NCBI GenBank assembly: GCA_000310025.1
Contig: FN649733.1
Coordinates: 4,329 to 43,683, forward strand
Origin: Ectocarpus siliculosus
Lineage: Eukaryota; Sar; Phaeophyceae; Ectocarpales; Ectocarpaceae
Reading direction: 5' to 3'
Length of the DNA stretch: 39,355 nucleotides
The notes under the pieces are model-generated. The model was not told the DNA's origin, ran no database searches, and saw nothing but the letters and a program-made list of their open reading frames with translations. Numbering within the stretch: position 1 is the first letter of the stretch; each line of letters starts with the position of its first letter. The position numbers were made by a program, and so were the translations under genes. Below, piece after piece: positions 1-12,226 of this stretch.

Positions 1-1980
1 GAAACTCGACCGGTTTTATCAGAAGGCAGTATTGGTATGGATACCGGAGTTCTTGTTCCCAGAGCTCCAGGCAGTTCCTTGTCCAGGATGTGGGGGCAAG
101 GGCGCACCTGATGGCTGGAACCCTAAGGGGCCACGCCGGGTGTTCATGGAGCACGACGTGGCGTACATCATGGGGTTTCGGTAAGTTCAGCATGCGATGA
201 AGAGTTTTCGCTCGATAAACTTCATCAGTCATGTTTTCGTGGCATCGAATTCTAGGTTTCTTCTGGATTGGAGTTGGTGTTGTGGTTTTCCGACGACGTT
301 GCTCGTGGTGCATGTTTTCTCCCATGCATGTGCAGGTACAAGTGTGCGAAGTGCGCGGAGTTCAACAAAGGCAAGCAGGAGGTGGGAAAGCGCAAGACGA
401 GCTTCAACGCGTGGGATGCTGGGTGCCTCCGGCGTCTCCCGGAGTACATCTCCAAGGAGTTCCCTTTCCTTCTCACCAAGCGATCGGGCATTGAGATTCG
501 CATGGTGGACCGGCTTGCAGATGATTTAGTGCATGGGAAGGACTTCTCCGCTGCTGCCAAGAACATTTGTCAGGTGAATGTGCATTTTCTCATCTGCAGC
601 GTCTTAATATAACGGGTTGGTCTAGTCTTGGCTTTCCTAGCCTGCTCAAAACGTTTTCGGATGGTACCGCAAACGTTGCTGCGGGAAATGTCGGATCTCA
701 AAAGCGCCGACCCGTGCTACAACGAAAACGTGTCGCCCTCGTGATGCTGTTGCAGGCGCATACGACCAAGTTCATGGTGGACCAACTGAAGTGCACCTCT
801 CTGGTCAACTCACGGCGGACCAGCTCGGGCATCTTCCGCTCGGCCAACCTCGCCAAAACTCCGGAGAGGTTCGGCTTTGATGACTCGACAAAGTACGGCG
901 GTGCGGTCCCGTCGGAGCACTATTTGCGGGACGTGTGGCGGTTGTATTTCTCGAAACTCCCCGTGCTGGAGGTGGATGGCGTGAGTTGGACCCTGGAGGA
1001 GTATCAGCACCGCTTGATGCACGAGAGGTTCTGGATGGGGATGCTTCGTTTAAGTTTGCGAAGATCATCCGGCTCGGGGCAAGAGCGGGCGAGGAGCGCT
1101 CAAGACCAGTGTACGGCTTGTTCATAGTCTTCAATGAATATGAGCAGGTGAATTTTTCTCCCGTCTCTGTTTCGTTCAATCATCCCCAAACCCTTTGTGT
1201 TGGTGCCATGTTTTCTGGAGCAATCACCCAAAAATTATTCTCGTAGTATGTTGCGCTCATTCTGATGACCCGAAAAACATTTCGTTGTGACACACGTGTG
1301 TTCTTATTTGAAGGTGGTCTGGCAGCGTCCGATGAAGACGGGTGCCTTGAGCGGGCTGGTGGAGGAGTTGAAGCTTTTTTTCATGCGATTCGTTCGCATT
1401 GGCTTCAAGGTTCCTACTCTGTGGAACACAGACTTTGCGAAATGATTGTAGACTTGCTTAGCTTTTCGAGGTTGTAGACCGGTGTCAGGCCTGCTATTTT
1501 CGCAGTGATTTTGCAGTATTGTCTCCTCAATCCTTTCCGGCCCCGTGGCGTGACGCGTGAAGCATAACTTTGTCAGATGACTGCTGTGATGACCGTCAAC
1601 TGCTGCAACGGGTATTTCGCGAGTTTGAGGAGGCAACGTGGATCAGTCTTTATCTGGAAGACGAGGTGGACGCCGGAGTTCAGTTGGAGCTCCTGCCACA
1701 GCTGCATCTGGAGTTCACCCCTGCCATCGTGTACGACCCGGAGGCGGTAGCCGCTGCCTGCGGCTCCCTCCGTCAGAGCATCACCCAAATCGAGTGGAGG
1801 GAAAGATGGTGTGCAGAGCGGACGCAGAGTGGCAGTTTTCACCTCGTGGGCGGGAACCTGTAGCGACCTTCCAGATTGCGGCTTTGAGGGGGGCGTCGTT
1901 CCTCTTCCACCTGCAGAGAGAGAGCTCTGGTTTTACTTCTTCAACACCCTCGGGCCCGTTCACGGACCGATTGGACGGCT
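1..1980 (+). pseudogene. DUF6729-like / 3'-5' exonuclease-like gene, 5' truncated by window edge, probably decayed
   Basis: Exons can be read at 1-180, 336-573, 756-1147 and 1314 to about 1445, then about 1577-1860, with good GT-AG sites for the first ones. The first two exons carry paired CxxC motifs (PCPGC, then YKCAKC) followed by a block in the style FNAWDAGCLRRLPEYI, which I recognise as the DUF6729 family found in many repetitive eukaryotic genes. Exon 3 continues to GDASFKFAKIIRLG and FIVFNEYEQ, an RNase H/transposase-like core, and the DDCCDDR block after 1577 fits its second acidic motif. Near 1825-1920 another frame reads ADAEWQFSPRGREPVATFQ, typical of the first acidic motif of DEDD 3'-5' exonucleases. 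Several joins fail: a frame change near 1020, no donor before an in-frame TGA near 1443, and further frame changes near 1815 and 1920. This suggests a dead copy, although sequencing error is possible. The start lies outside the window. Confidence 0.7.
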
Positions 1981-2154
1981 CACGGCTTCTGAGGCAACCC
2001 GATGATGCCGTCGGATCCGTCCGCTCGCCGCAAATGCCTGCCCCCAACCGTGGCGTCGGCGGCGTACTGACTGCTTCCGCCGCGGTCGCTGGTACGCCGC
2101 GATGGCGGCGATGAGGGCGGCGGCAAGGGAGGGGGGGGCAGGCAGCGGGCAGGG

Positions 2155-2230
2155 CGTGGGGCGGCAGGGGCGGGCAGGGGCGGCAGGGGCGGCGGGGGCG
2201 GCGGGGGCGGCGGGGGCGGCGCGGGCGGCG
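2155..2230. repeat. GC-rich GGGGGCGGC minisatellite
   Basis: Imperfect tandem copies of GGGGCGGCA and GGGGGCGGC fill this stretch, just 3' of the decayed exonuclease-like gene. They keep frames open on both strands (runs of Gly/Ala or Pro/Ala), so the long open frames crossing 1781-2686 are explained by composition rather than coding. Confidence 0.85.
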
Positions 2231-2456
2231 TTGCCGCAGTTCAGAGCCTGCACCGAATGCGGACACCACGAGGGTGCATACCCTGCTGAACACCCTGGGA
2301 ATCGCCGTGGACATAAGGCGAAAGGTTCAGCGCCCCAGCCCGATGTTGAACCGGCGAAAAAATGTTCAGTGGACCAGAGCTTGCGGCGCCCAGAGTCGGA
2401 CAAAGTCTGGAACCCGAAGCAAAGAAAGAGGACGTTTTTGCCCTGCCCGTGCGATG

Positions 2457-2500
2457 TATTGTTGTTGTTGTTGTTGTTGTTGTCTTCACATTCAATTTTT
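2457..2500 (+). repeat. (TTG)n tract followed by TCTTCACATT, copy 1 of a dispersed element
   Basis: About eight TTG units are followed by TCTTCACATTCAA. The same join of (TTG)n to TCTTCACATT occurs inverted at 18447-18490 and, degenerate, at 27241-27290, so this is the edge of a dispersed repeat rather than an isolated microsatellite. Confidence 0.7.
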
Positions 2501-2699
2501 TTTGCGAACACTCGGGCTAAGATGATAGTTCTCCCGGTTCTTGCCTTGTTTCTCATAGAGTTGTCTTCTTGTCCCGGAGCGGTGTGGCCCTTCATCTCTG
2601 GACTCTCTCCTTTCCTCTCTCTGGGGCATACCCCCACGGCGTGCGGTCACTCCGCCACCCTCACCGTGCTCTCTGCTGCTGCATAACCCCGGTGTCCAA

Positions 2700-5190
2700 G
2701 CCGGGGCGTTAGGATCCAGCCTCATTTTGCAGCTACCAAAGCTGGCGGTTCACGAGATACCCCGATCTCACGACAGCAGTAACTCCCAACCGCCAAACTC
2801 AGGATCCCCCTCTCAACAGTGCTAGGGACCGTATATCCGTCTTTGCTGGGTGGTCTTTCGAGGTCTAGATCCACTTGCGGAACCTCGGCCTACCCCAGGG
2901 ACAGGGGGGGCAGGCCGGGGAGGAGGGAGAGAAATATGCAAGGGCTCATACGCACACGTGGAGGATGGTGATGGTTAGCCTGTACTGCCGGGTCGAGAAG
3001 AGCTGGACACATTACAAAAAATGTAAATATTTGCCTACCGGTTCGAAAGGCCGTTCGGTCAGTTAAAAGTGCACTACTTGTACGGCAGTCGCCCAGAATT
3101 TTGGATGGTAAAGGAAATTACAAACGGCCCACGATTGAGGCAGCAGATACAGCACCACGGCTGCCCAGGCGATGTGTGTGTGTGTGTGTGGTGTGTTTTT
3201 TGTTTCCGGCGCCATCTGCCGTCTTTCAACAACGATATTGAGTTGGACGGTATGCTAGACGTGCCTGAGAATGCAGTGCGAGAAACCGTTTCTAAATCGG
3301 CTCACAGTTCGAGGAGAACGGCCTACAAACAGCAGTGGATCAGAGGTGTGTCCGTAAAAAACAAAAAAACAGCCAAACTCTGTGCAAACGCCTCTTAACA
3401 TTTTTTCGCGCTTCGCGCGATTTTTTATATATTACGTCCCCGGCTAGCCCTACCTATGGGCCCTGAGCCGCTGCCTCATGTCATGTCTTGAGTGGGCTTT
3501 GGTGCATTGTCTATGGTACACCGACTTAACACCTATCCTCTCATCGTTCTATGTTTGTCTTGGTCTACTGATTGCTGCATGACAGACTCTCCTCTTCATA
3601 AGAACCGGGCAAATCTCGTATGTTCGTTGCATGGATAGATACGACCTCCCTTTTTGTTCCTCCTCTGGATGATTTACTTGCCTTGGCTACAGCAGTAGGA
3701 GCAATGAGGAGCACGGTTCCTCGTTGCATAGACTCAAAAAGATTTCCCCTTAGCTGTTCGCCCCCGGGTAAATACACTCCGGCAGCAAGTGAGCTACATC
3801 ATCATGTAGCAATGTGTAGACTGCTGTATGTCCTACAGCAAACATCCACAGCTGTAGACTACAATCAGAAATCGCGTCCAAGATTGATTCTGTAGAATAG
3901 ATAGTGTAAGGTGTAGAGACATCAGCGAGATTTGAATGTGTAGGGCTCGGACTATTTTGGGCCAGCCCACTGGATGCAGGCGTGTGTGTTCATGCCACAT
4001 ATCGCACCACAGAGGAACAGACTCCATGGTGCCGGGCCACCGCCGTAATGCACACGGTAACACGCCACACACCACAACCACCACACCACCGAGATCACAT
4101 CATTCTCACAAGAAAAATTCCCTCGCATGCTCCTGCCTTTGGACTGTGCTCCGCTACAGCTTCACAGCTGATACAATCTCGTGCGAATGATCCAAGAATC
4201 GATGTCTGCACGCTGCCTACGTGTAGTACCGTAGCTGTTGTTGTTTACACTTCGAAGTGGATCTTTCTTAGGGCAGACCGAGACTCTGAAAGTAAGTTGA
4301 AAATCGATACTACACGTGTAAAGGGCCATCTGTCACCAAAATTTCTCAACACGAGAGCGATGAACCGCACTGAATGGCTCTTTCTGCGCTTGCATTTATC
4401 TCTCTCGCAGGGTTGTTAGAGTTGCCGACCTTAGCCATCGCCAGGTCACCAACTGTTTGCGTAACTCGTTATATCACCCACAGCGAACGCGCGATTGGCG
4501 TGCAAACGTTCTAAGCGCTCCTCACACGAAGCATCTACTCGAGAGCCTCTATTTACATCACGTACATACCAATCCTTACGACTAGCTGCATCGAAAGCGA
4601 ACATCATCCTTCCTTGGGCGAAGGACAGAGAAATACGGCGGAAACGGACGTTCCCTTTTTCATGGTTCTTGTCACAATTTCCATCGCCTCGCGATAATTA
4701 TCCTTGGTCTTCCTTGGTGTCTACCGTCGGGGCCATGTCCGATCCGCTATCTCAGTCAGCCCTCCCCTTCGGAGAAAGTGCGAACGATGCTGCACTGCCA
4801 GAACTCATCAGACTCGCTGCAAGGGTTCCGTAGAGCGCAAAAGGGGGAAGGGACAATCTTCTTCATGAACGAGTGACGCTGCACCATTTGAGGAGGTAGC
4901 ACGCAGTGTTGTGGACGCTTCCGCAAGTGCAAGGCCTCAAAAAATACTCCGAGGGAAATATTCAAGATTCAAAGTCACCGGACGGAGCACACATTCGGGA
5001 GCGGAAGGGGGTGTATGCTGCTGTATCGTGCGATAGGGTTTTTGGCCATGGTAGCGATGGGCCGTCGGCCTTGTTCGGTCAAATTAATTTCTATATGCAG
5101 AAAGGAACGAATAGAGCACTTCTTCTAGGGCTGCTTCAGGAGTAAGCGGGCACTTTTCTAGAGTTGTTTCGTGTGGCGTTGCTCGGGCTT
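2700..5190. other. Gene-free stretch between the decayed gene and the AGTRAP-like gene
   Basis: No conserved exon could be recognised on either strand; open frames here are short and of random composition. It holds a (GT)n tract near 3174-3194, a small hairpin near 3407-3423 (TCGCGC-TTC-GCGCGA) flanked by T runs, and three copies of the recurring ACAGCAGT/ACTGCTGT octamer before 3830, plus one at 3820. The right end probably contains the 3' untranslated region of the leftward gene. Confidence 0.6.
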
Positions 5191-7206
5191 CTATGACTCC
5201 CTATTGCTCCATATGTAGTAACATCTCGACTCCGGCCGCTTCCTGGCCTCTACACGTAAACATCCCTCTTTCTCACCATCGGGAGAACCAACGGGAGCCC
5301 GCTCTTCGTGAGTCGACATTGGTGCCATGTCGTACGCGCCACGCCCTCCCGCCGACTGGCGCCCTCCTTGCTTCGCGGGGGCACCCAAACGCTCTTGGGG
5401 GCGGATTGCTCCAGACTCCATTTCTTTGTAGAATCTCAAGAAGCAGTACACCGCCGCTAGCTTCGCCAGCATGTTGAGGATGAGCATGACGAGGCAAAAC
5501 GATGCTGTCGATCCGTCGAAGATGCCGGCGTCGTTGCTCCCTAAGAACGAGAACACATTCATGCAAATAAAGCGTTGGCAAAGGCGAAAGGCAGAGACGA
5601 TCACCATGCCGACATCTTCATTGGTCGATCGAGGCCGGTATGCATCGTGTACGTACGTCGTTTAGCACGACAACATGGTAAAAAAATTCAATGGGCTGTG
5701 CACGGTGCGCGTGGCTGCTACCTGTGTGTCAGGGGCAACCCTTTCGTCGAAATGAAAAACGTGTCTTGATGAACCTTCAAGAAACAGCCTTGCTGTGTGC
5801 ATGCCAGGGATGGTTAGCACGTCCGAGTGTACAAGTAAGCACGCCCCCGGTAACTTTTGAACAGTGTATTGAGTTGTCCGAGTCACTACAAAATCAATAT
5901 GCTCGGAGGAACAACAAGTGACAAAATATGTTTGAACTCGTCCAGCATGTTCAATTTGGCTTAACGTCTACGCCAATTATTGCAAAACTCACCCCAAATG
6001 GAGCAGAATATAATGTCAAGCAGAATGGAGAAGCAAAGCAATCCCAGATATCTGTGACGGTCGAAACGGGACGTGGACGAGAACGGCAGGCCGACGATAA
6101 GAATGCGTAGTTGGCACAACTCAACCCTGATGCTAAGTTGCACGCGTTGCTTGAAGAACACGATGCGTATTCACCACACCTCTAAAGTTTACCGTGTAGT
6201 GCGCGGTCTATTTTTTGCGTTTCGTAGTCCTGACAAGTATTTCTTCTTGAGATTTTGGCAGATCTGCTCGACCGAATGGTAGCATGATCCATGGGGCACC
6301 AGAATATGTATAAACTAGGCACAGTGGACGGTCAGCCTTCCATACGGAAAACAGCACACCGCAGCACACATAGCGCGTACAGCCCCACGGAAATAACACA
6401 GACAAATAGATGTGTGACCGATGACCTACACAATGACGAACCTCTCAACACATTCTGAACGTATATTTGCGTGCAGTTCAGCACCGGCTGCGTAGTACAA
6501 CTACATCGCATTCTGCTCATCTCATCTACTATATGGAATATCTCGACTGAAAACTCGGGAAACAACACACTACATTTAGATTGTTATCCTCGCTCCACAA
6601 AGTGCCTTCACAAAGAAGAAACTCACACTTGGGTGGATTGGAGGCTCTTGGTGTACACGCTGTACAATCCCCAGAGCCCCAGAACGACGTTATACGACGG
6701 GAAAGCTGCCAGCGAGCTGCAAACACACGTCCGGGTGAGGCTTGGTGAAATTATGACATTAGTAACACACACCACCGTGCTGTTGTTGATGAAATAGGTC
6801 AGTATTCGGTATGGACACGCTTGCTTCCTTTGTGCCGAAGAGTCGAGCAATGCCGGATGACACAATTCATTGTATCCTAGCCGCTACAGAGTGTCAAGAG
6901 CAGTATCGTTTTTATTGAGAAAACGTTAAACTTTCTGCTGCTGCTGCTGCTGCTGCTGTCGGTGGTCTCTATGTGAAGACGCTGACAAAGTGACGCCGGA
7001 TCATACAGTCGCATAGTCTTCTAATTTACACAACAAACCATACAAAGCCAGACTACTGTCCTACTCGCGCGGACGAGAGCACACTTCACCCAGACCAGCT
7101 TGGCCTTAAAGCTGAGATTCATAGTCTTCAAACATACCTGGCTTGCGTGAGGAGGGAGAAAAATACTTGCATCCACGCTGTTCGCTCGGCACTTTCCGGC
7201 CGCCAT
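5191..7206 (-). CDS. AGTRAP/ATRAP-like small multi-pass membrane protein
   Basis: Four exons join in phase: 7085-7206 (or from the ATG at 7122), 6627-6716, 5993-6051 and 5191-5540. Coding from 7122 gives 178 residues; the upstream ATG at 7206, in a strong AAGATGG context, adds 28. The protein has three clear hydrophobic segments, SLAAFPSYNVVLGLWGLYSV, VYLGLLCFSILLDIIFCSIW and ASFCLVMLILNMLAKLAAVY, then a short YCFLRFYKEM turn and a hydrophilic tail. Order and spacing match type-1 angiotensin II receptor-associated protein (about 160 residues in animals), including the LGLW and ILLDII positions and the Tyr/Arg/Glu-rich end of the last segment. In animals this protein sits in intracellular membranes and controls receptor trafficking; algae lack that receptor, so the role here is unknown. 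All splice sites are GT-AG and all phases agree. The N-terminal exon is the least certain. Confidence 0.78.
6935..6958. repeat. (CTG)8 microsatellite in intron 1 of the AGTRAP-like gene
   Basis: Eight perfect CTG units, reading CAG on the sense strand of the surrounding leftward gene. It lies inside the intron between 7084 and 6717. Confidence 0.9.
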
Positions 7207-8815
7207 CTTAGAGCACTTTTAGCGAGGCGGTCGAAGTTGTTTTCTCCCACAGGCATATTATTTGGTAGTCCAGCAGAGCAACGAACGGCGCTCGCGAGAA
7301 GATGTAGCGTTTGCTTCCCTCTTTCCCTGTGCACAATGACGTGTCTTGGTTATGCCCCCAGGTACGTCGGTTGATCTTCGAGGTTGCGATTTTGTCGACG
7401 AAGAAGGACGCACGGGCACGCACGGGACTGTCAAAATATAGTCTATGGCGGTTACAGAAATTTGTATTTTCCGTTGGCCGCAAAGAGCCCCCAGATCCCC
7501 AAATCCCTCGAAATGATACTGCTGTACCAGGTACCTGCTGTAGTCTACACATGCAGTCACGAAAATGCTGGTATGGTCTTAGACTATGACTTTGTTCTTT
7601 CAAAAATTACAAGTCGACAGCGACTAGACAAACATACTGCTGTAGATCGATCTTGCACAAACGGCTGTCATCAGCCTCACGACCACCATTTTTGACACAG
7701 GGACAAAATCGAAGACGCCTTAGTGTAAAGTGTACCAGCCGGGGTTCACCTTGTTGGTTTGGGAGCGGGGAAGGAGAAGTGAACTGCTGTACTTTTCAAT
7801 ATCATGCACGTTCTTCAGACTGCTGTTCTTACAAAGAGACTGGCTATCGTTTTCTCTGTACTGTGGCTGGAGAAGGATAAATACTTACTGTAAATGACAG
7901 CCCGTGATCGACCCGCACCCAACAGCTACTTGTATGTACGACGATTCGCGAGTAGCGGCCCCAAAACACAATTTTTGAAGATTGTGTGTGTTTTGTCGTC
8001 GATTGAAAAACAATTGTGTTGCCCTTCGGCTTTTAACACACGAATAGCTAGCGTTTCGCAAAGGTCCCGCTGTTCCCTAGCTCGGAGCTCCCGTACCGGA
8101 GTCGAGGGACAGACACACATGCGAGTGAGCGAGGATCTGTAGACTCACAACAGATTACTCGCAAAACTGTGTAACGTGGTCAAAACGTTGTTTGCCAAGT
8201 CTGAACAGCATAAAAGCGCCCATCCTTGGGCTGATTCGTTCCGCACTGCACTGCGTTCTAGTTTACAATATATACAAACCGCGCAAGCTGCCAGGGTAAG
8301 ACCAAGCCGACGAACACACACCTACATGCTGCACACCAAACGGCGCAACAAAATAGCGTACCAAGTTGTGGAAGAAAAAAGTATCATCAGCGAGAATAAG
8401 CGGCAACCGAACGACACGTAGTCTATCCTCAAGAGAATGCGTCAGCCAATGTCCAAGAATAAGGCCTTGAAGTGGACACGTTGCTCGTGGGAGACACACC
8501 ACAGCAACACTACTTTCGATTGTGGAAGTGCGAACCTGACGTACGATCTACATACCGATGATACCGCAACAGCACTTCCTGTTCCGTTCGTCCAACACCT
8601 CCCGCAGTGAAAACAAATGCACCAAACAAGGATGAGGAAGGCACAAGACAACCCTCAACTTGTCCACGGATCTACGAGTCGACCGGCCGGCACAAGGCGG
8701 CCCCGACCCCTGCCTATGGCATTTATCAGCGATGTATTCGCTGACAAACGTCTGGCTCATGCGGTGGCAGGGCCGGCAGCCGAGACAAGCGACACAAAGA
8801 GATGTTCTATCCGTT
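7207..8815. other. Gene-free stretch between the AGTRAP-like gene and the 3' end of VDR
   Basis: No conserved exon was seen. The stretch should contain the promoter of the leftward AGTRAP-like gene at its left end and the VDR 3' untranslated region at its right end. Four ACTGCTGT octamers cluster in about 300 bases (7518, 7636, 7783, 7819), the densest cluster in the window. Confidence 0.55.
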
Positions 8816-11800
8816 TCACACTAGGGTTGGCCGATCGTTGTTGGCAGCAAAGCTGTCCGGTAGGCCGAGGGGCGCCCCCTCATCGTTTGTGTTGTCCACC
8901 TGCGACAAAAAAGGGTACAGCAAGCGGCAAGAAGCAACCAGGAATCAGGAACAAGCATTGGTCGTCGCAGAGTTCATCGGCAAGATTAACGTGAATCAGT
9001 ATCACACATCTCGTGTTCACCAACAAAAAGGATAGCGCGCACCTATCCCATGAGCATGAGTGTTCCCTCAAGTAATCGAATCAGACCATTGCGCAAACAT
9101 GATCTTCTTACACAGAAACCTCTAGGATATAACCACCCCAGCGAGTAACACGGACACCGACATGTAGGTAGCGAGACTTGTAGGGTAAGCCACGATTTTT
9201 TTTATATTCCGACACATGCACTATCAGTACCATGTTCTGTTGACCAGTTGAAACAATAAGAAACTTGCACGTCGTGGTAAGCCAATCGTCGTTGCCATTT
9301 TCAAGTTGTGATGACACCGCAGAGTGGCGCACAACTTTCGCATGCCAACGCGGTCATACTCTCAATCGAGTAGATGCCGTAGAAAAAGACAAAATTTTGA
9401 GAGCATCCTTCCGGCAATGGCATCGTGGCGCCCACCCTACACCCACCGGGAACAACTCCCACAGCTTTATCCCGCAGGAGTCAAAAGCTTTCTCCACGCG
9501 CTCCATCTCTTTCTGCTCTGGCCAATCGCCGTCACGTGACACCAGTAGCGACCCCGTATACGACTGCCCCGCTGCCGTAGCAGCACCGGCGTAGTAGAAC
9601 ACGCCTGCCGTGCACACGCGGTCAAGAAAAAGAAGCCGAATCAGCGTGTAGGTAGGTGGTCAACGTGCCCATCCGTCTCCCGAAACACCGCGCGAAAACC
9701 GAACTGTTTGCCATTGTTTGCAGCCAGTCTTCCAGGATATGGTACAGGATCAGATACGGGTAGCACTAGCGCAGAGGCATAGAAACAAAGAGGCACGCAC
9801 CGCTATCATGCTGTCACTCATCACTCAAAAACGTAATCACTCAAATCACGCTATCACTCAATTGTCTACGACTCTTGACTCAACCCCACAAATCACTCTA
9901 TGACTCTATCAGGCAGTCAGTCACTCTATGCCTGACCCCATGACTCGATCCCACAGACCACTCTACGACTCTTACTCCTATCATTCTGTCGCTCTGACTC
10001 GTATGACGCTATCACTCTTATGACTGACTCAATCGCTCACCCCAGGAAAGGTCGTCCGAAACGTCGATAATTCGCCAGTACTCGTTAGAGACGACCCCGT
10101 TGTCTAGCACCGAGAATCGGAACGTTCCAGGAGTTACCGCCGGCTTGACGCGGTAATGCCGTCGTCGCCAAACCTGCAAAAGGAGAGCCCCAAATGTCAC
10201 GAGTGGTGGTATATAGAGGTGTGTCTTATAAAACCGTGAAGATGCGACATGATACAACATGCTGTACACTGTAGATCCACACCAGACAATATTTTTTTAC
10301 ACCATCCGGCTGTCACGAGGCCTTCAACTCGCAGGGGGGTTCTGCGGCAGCTGTTTGGGAACAAAATACCGCGCATGAACAATAAGTTCGCACGAGTACT
10401 CTGCTTCAGCTCTCAAAACGAAAACAGGAAGAAGGAAAGATTGCATGTGGTCTCTTACCGATACGCGAGTTGTACAAGTGTTACCCCATCACAGCAGCCC
10501 TCTTACACCGATGGACACATTCCCTAGCAGGCAAAACATGCCCAATACCACGGTCGGGCATACAATCAATGGCAACAGCCCCCATCGAAACTTAGTTCGC
10601 GAGACGGCAAGCCTCACCTCCTCTCCCTTAATCGTCACCACCTTAAACACCGGGTCGTACCACATCTGGCCCTCCCCGCGACCGCGGTAGAAGATCTGGT
10701 GTTGGCTCGGGAAGAAATCATAGGCCGGGTTTTGCCCACAGACCTGCCATGAGCAATGAGAGAGGAATCAGGCCGACAAAGATGAGCATTTGAAGCAGAC
10801 GACGGCGGGGTGTTTTGCCGAGATACTCCGGCGGCGAAACGATCGTTTAGGCCGGCAGAGAAACCAGAAATATGGTATCTTGTGCGTTGTCCTACAAAGC
10901 GCTTGGACGTACGACTGCTGTGGCACATGACTATCATTTCAAAAGCTTCGGAGACTGCTGTAGGAACAGGCCCGCCATGATGGGATCTGAGATGACTAAC
11001 TGTAGCGTACAGCAGTAGTACAAAATCAACGCATCAACAAGCACGACGTCCTCGAGGACCAATGTGTGTGCCGTCGCCGCGTAAGCTTGGCATTCCAGTG
11101 AGTCTTGCGTCTCAACAGCACCCGCTCCCCGTCAGCCATTCTCGACACTATCCATCAGATGGTCCCCGGTGCACCAGGGACATACCACTTACACGTACCA
11201 CTTTAGGGTTAGCAGCCGCTTACCACTTTCCAAGAACGGCCACTTACGACTTTGCAAGAGTAGCCACTTACCACTTTCCAAGAGTAGGCCTCCTTTCCCA
11301 GCCACCCCATGAAGAGGTCCTGTGCAGTCTCGTGCGTCAGGGGTTTCCCTCGGAAGGTGGCCTGCGCAGGCGGGTCGGGGAGGGTGGGGATCTCCGCCGA
11401 GTTGCACATGCAGTTGTTCTTCTGCAGCACGCAGAGCGAGAACATCTCCATCGTCTTTGTCTCGTACGAGGTGATGCATCGGTAGGCGCAGACCTGTCGG
11501 GTAGTTTTTCCGCGCGGGGTACAAACGCGTCTGTCAGCAATGCATGCATGCATCCGGGGTGCGGTTTGGCGGGCGTAGACAGGTACGGTAGTAAACAGCA
11601 GCAGCCGAAAAAAATCGAACCACCGCCGGCTTGATGCAAAATACAGAATGCACCACCACTTGAGAGCAACCTGGGAGGGAGTAAAAAATTTCAGGTTAAA
11701 AGAAATCGACGCTTGAGAACTTGACCATAAAAGGACAGGCGCTCAGTTATTAACCCAATACTAAAAACCCATTTGGAAGCTGATGGCGTTATTTACCCCA

Positions 11801-12130
11801 CCGAGAACTAAGAAACGAGACGCAGGCAAAGCAAAGCAAGAGGTCCTTAAGTGCTGGTGCCTTCTGTATCTCTCTCTCTCTCTCTCTGTCCCTCGGTCCT
11901 CACTTGGTCATTAGGAGGGCATGCCGTCAGGCAAGAAATGCATGCTCGGCAGTCGGCATCCTTGGCACAGTCGATAACCTCCTGCTTGCAGTTCTCCATC
12001 ATGCAGTCGACAGTGTCCGGGTTGGAATCCTTCCCAATGCCGGTCACGCGCGGCACTGTCGTCACGTACCTGTTGCGCGGGGGCGGTGACAGATAGACAG
12101 ACAGACAGACAGACAGAGAAAGAGAGGGAG

Positions 12131-12226
<96 letters not shown>

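Noticed and set aside
979-1006. GTGAGT...CAG inside the DUF6729-like exon as an intron
   Set aside because: At 28 bases it is too short to splice, and the text inside reads as conserved coding sequence; a frameshift nearby explains the frame change better.
3405-3425. TCGCGC-TTC-GCGCGA hairpin followed by T run, like a bacterial terminator
   Set aside because: The setting is eukaryotic and no gene ends here; the T runs flank both sides.
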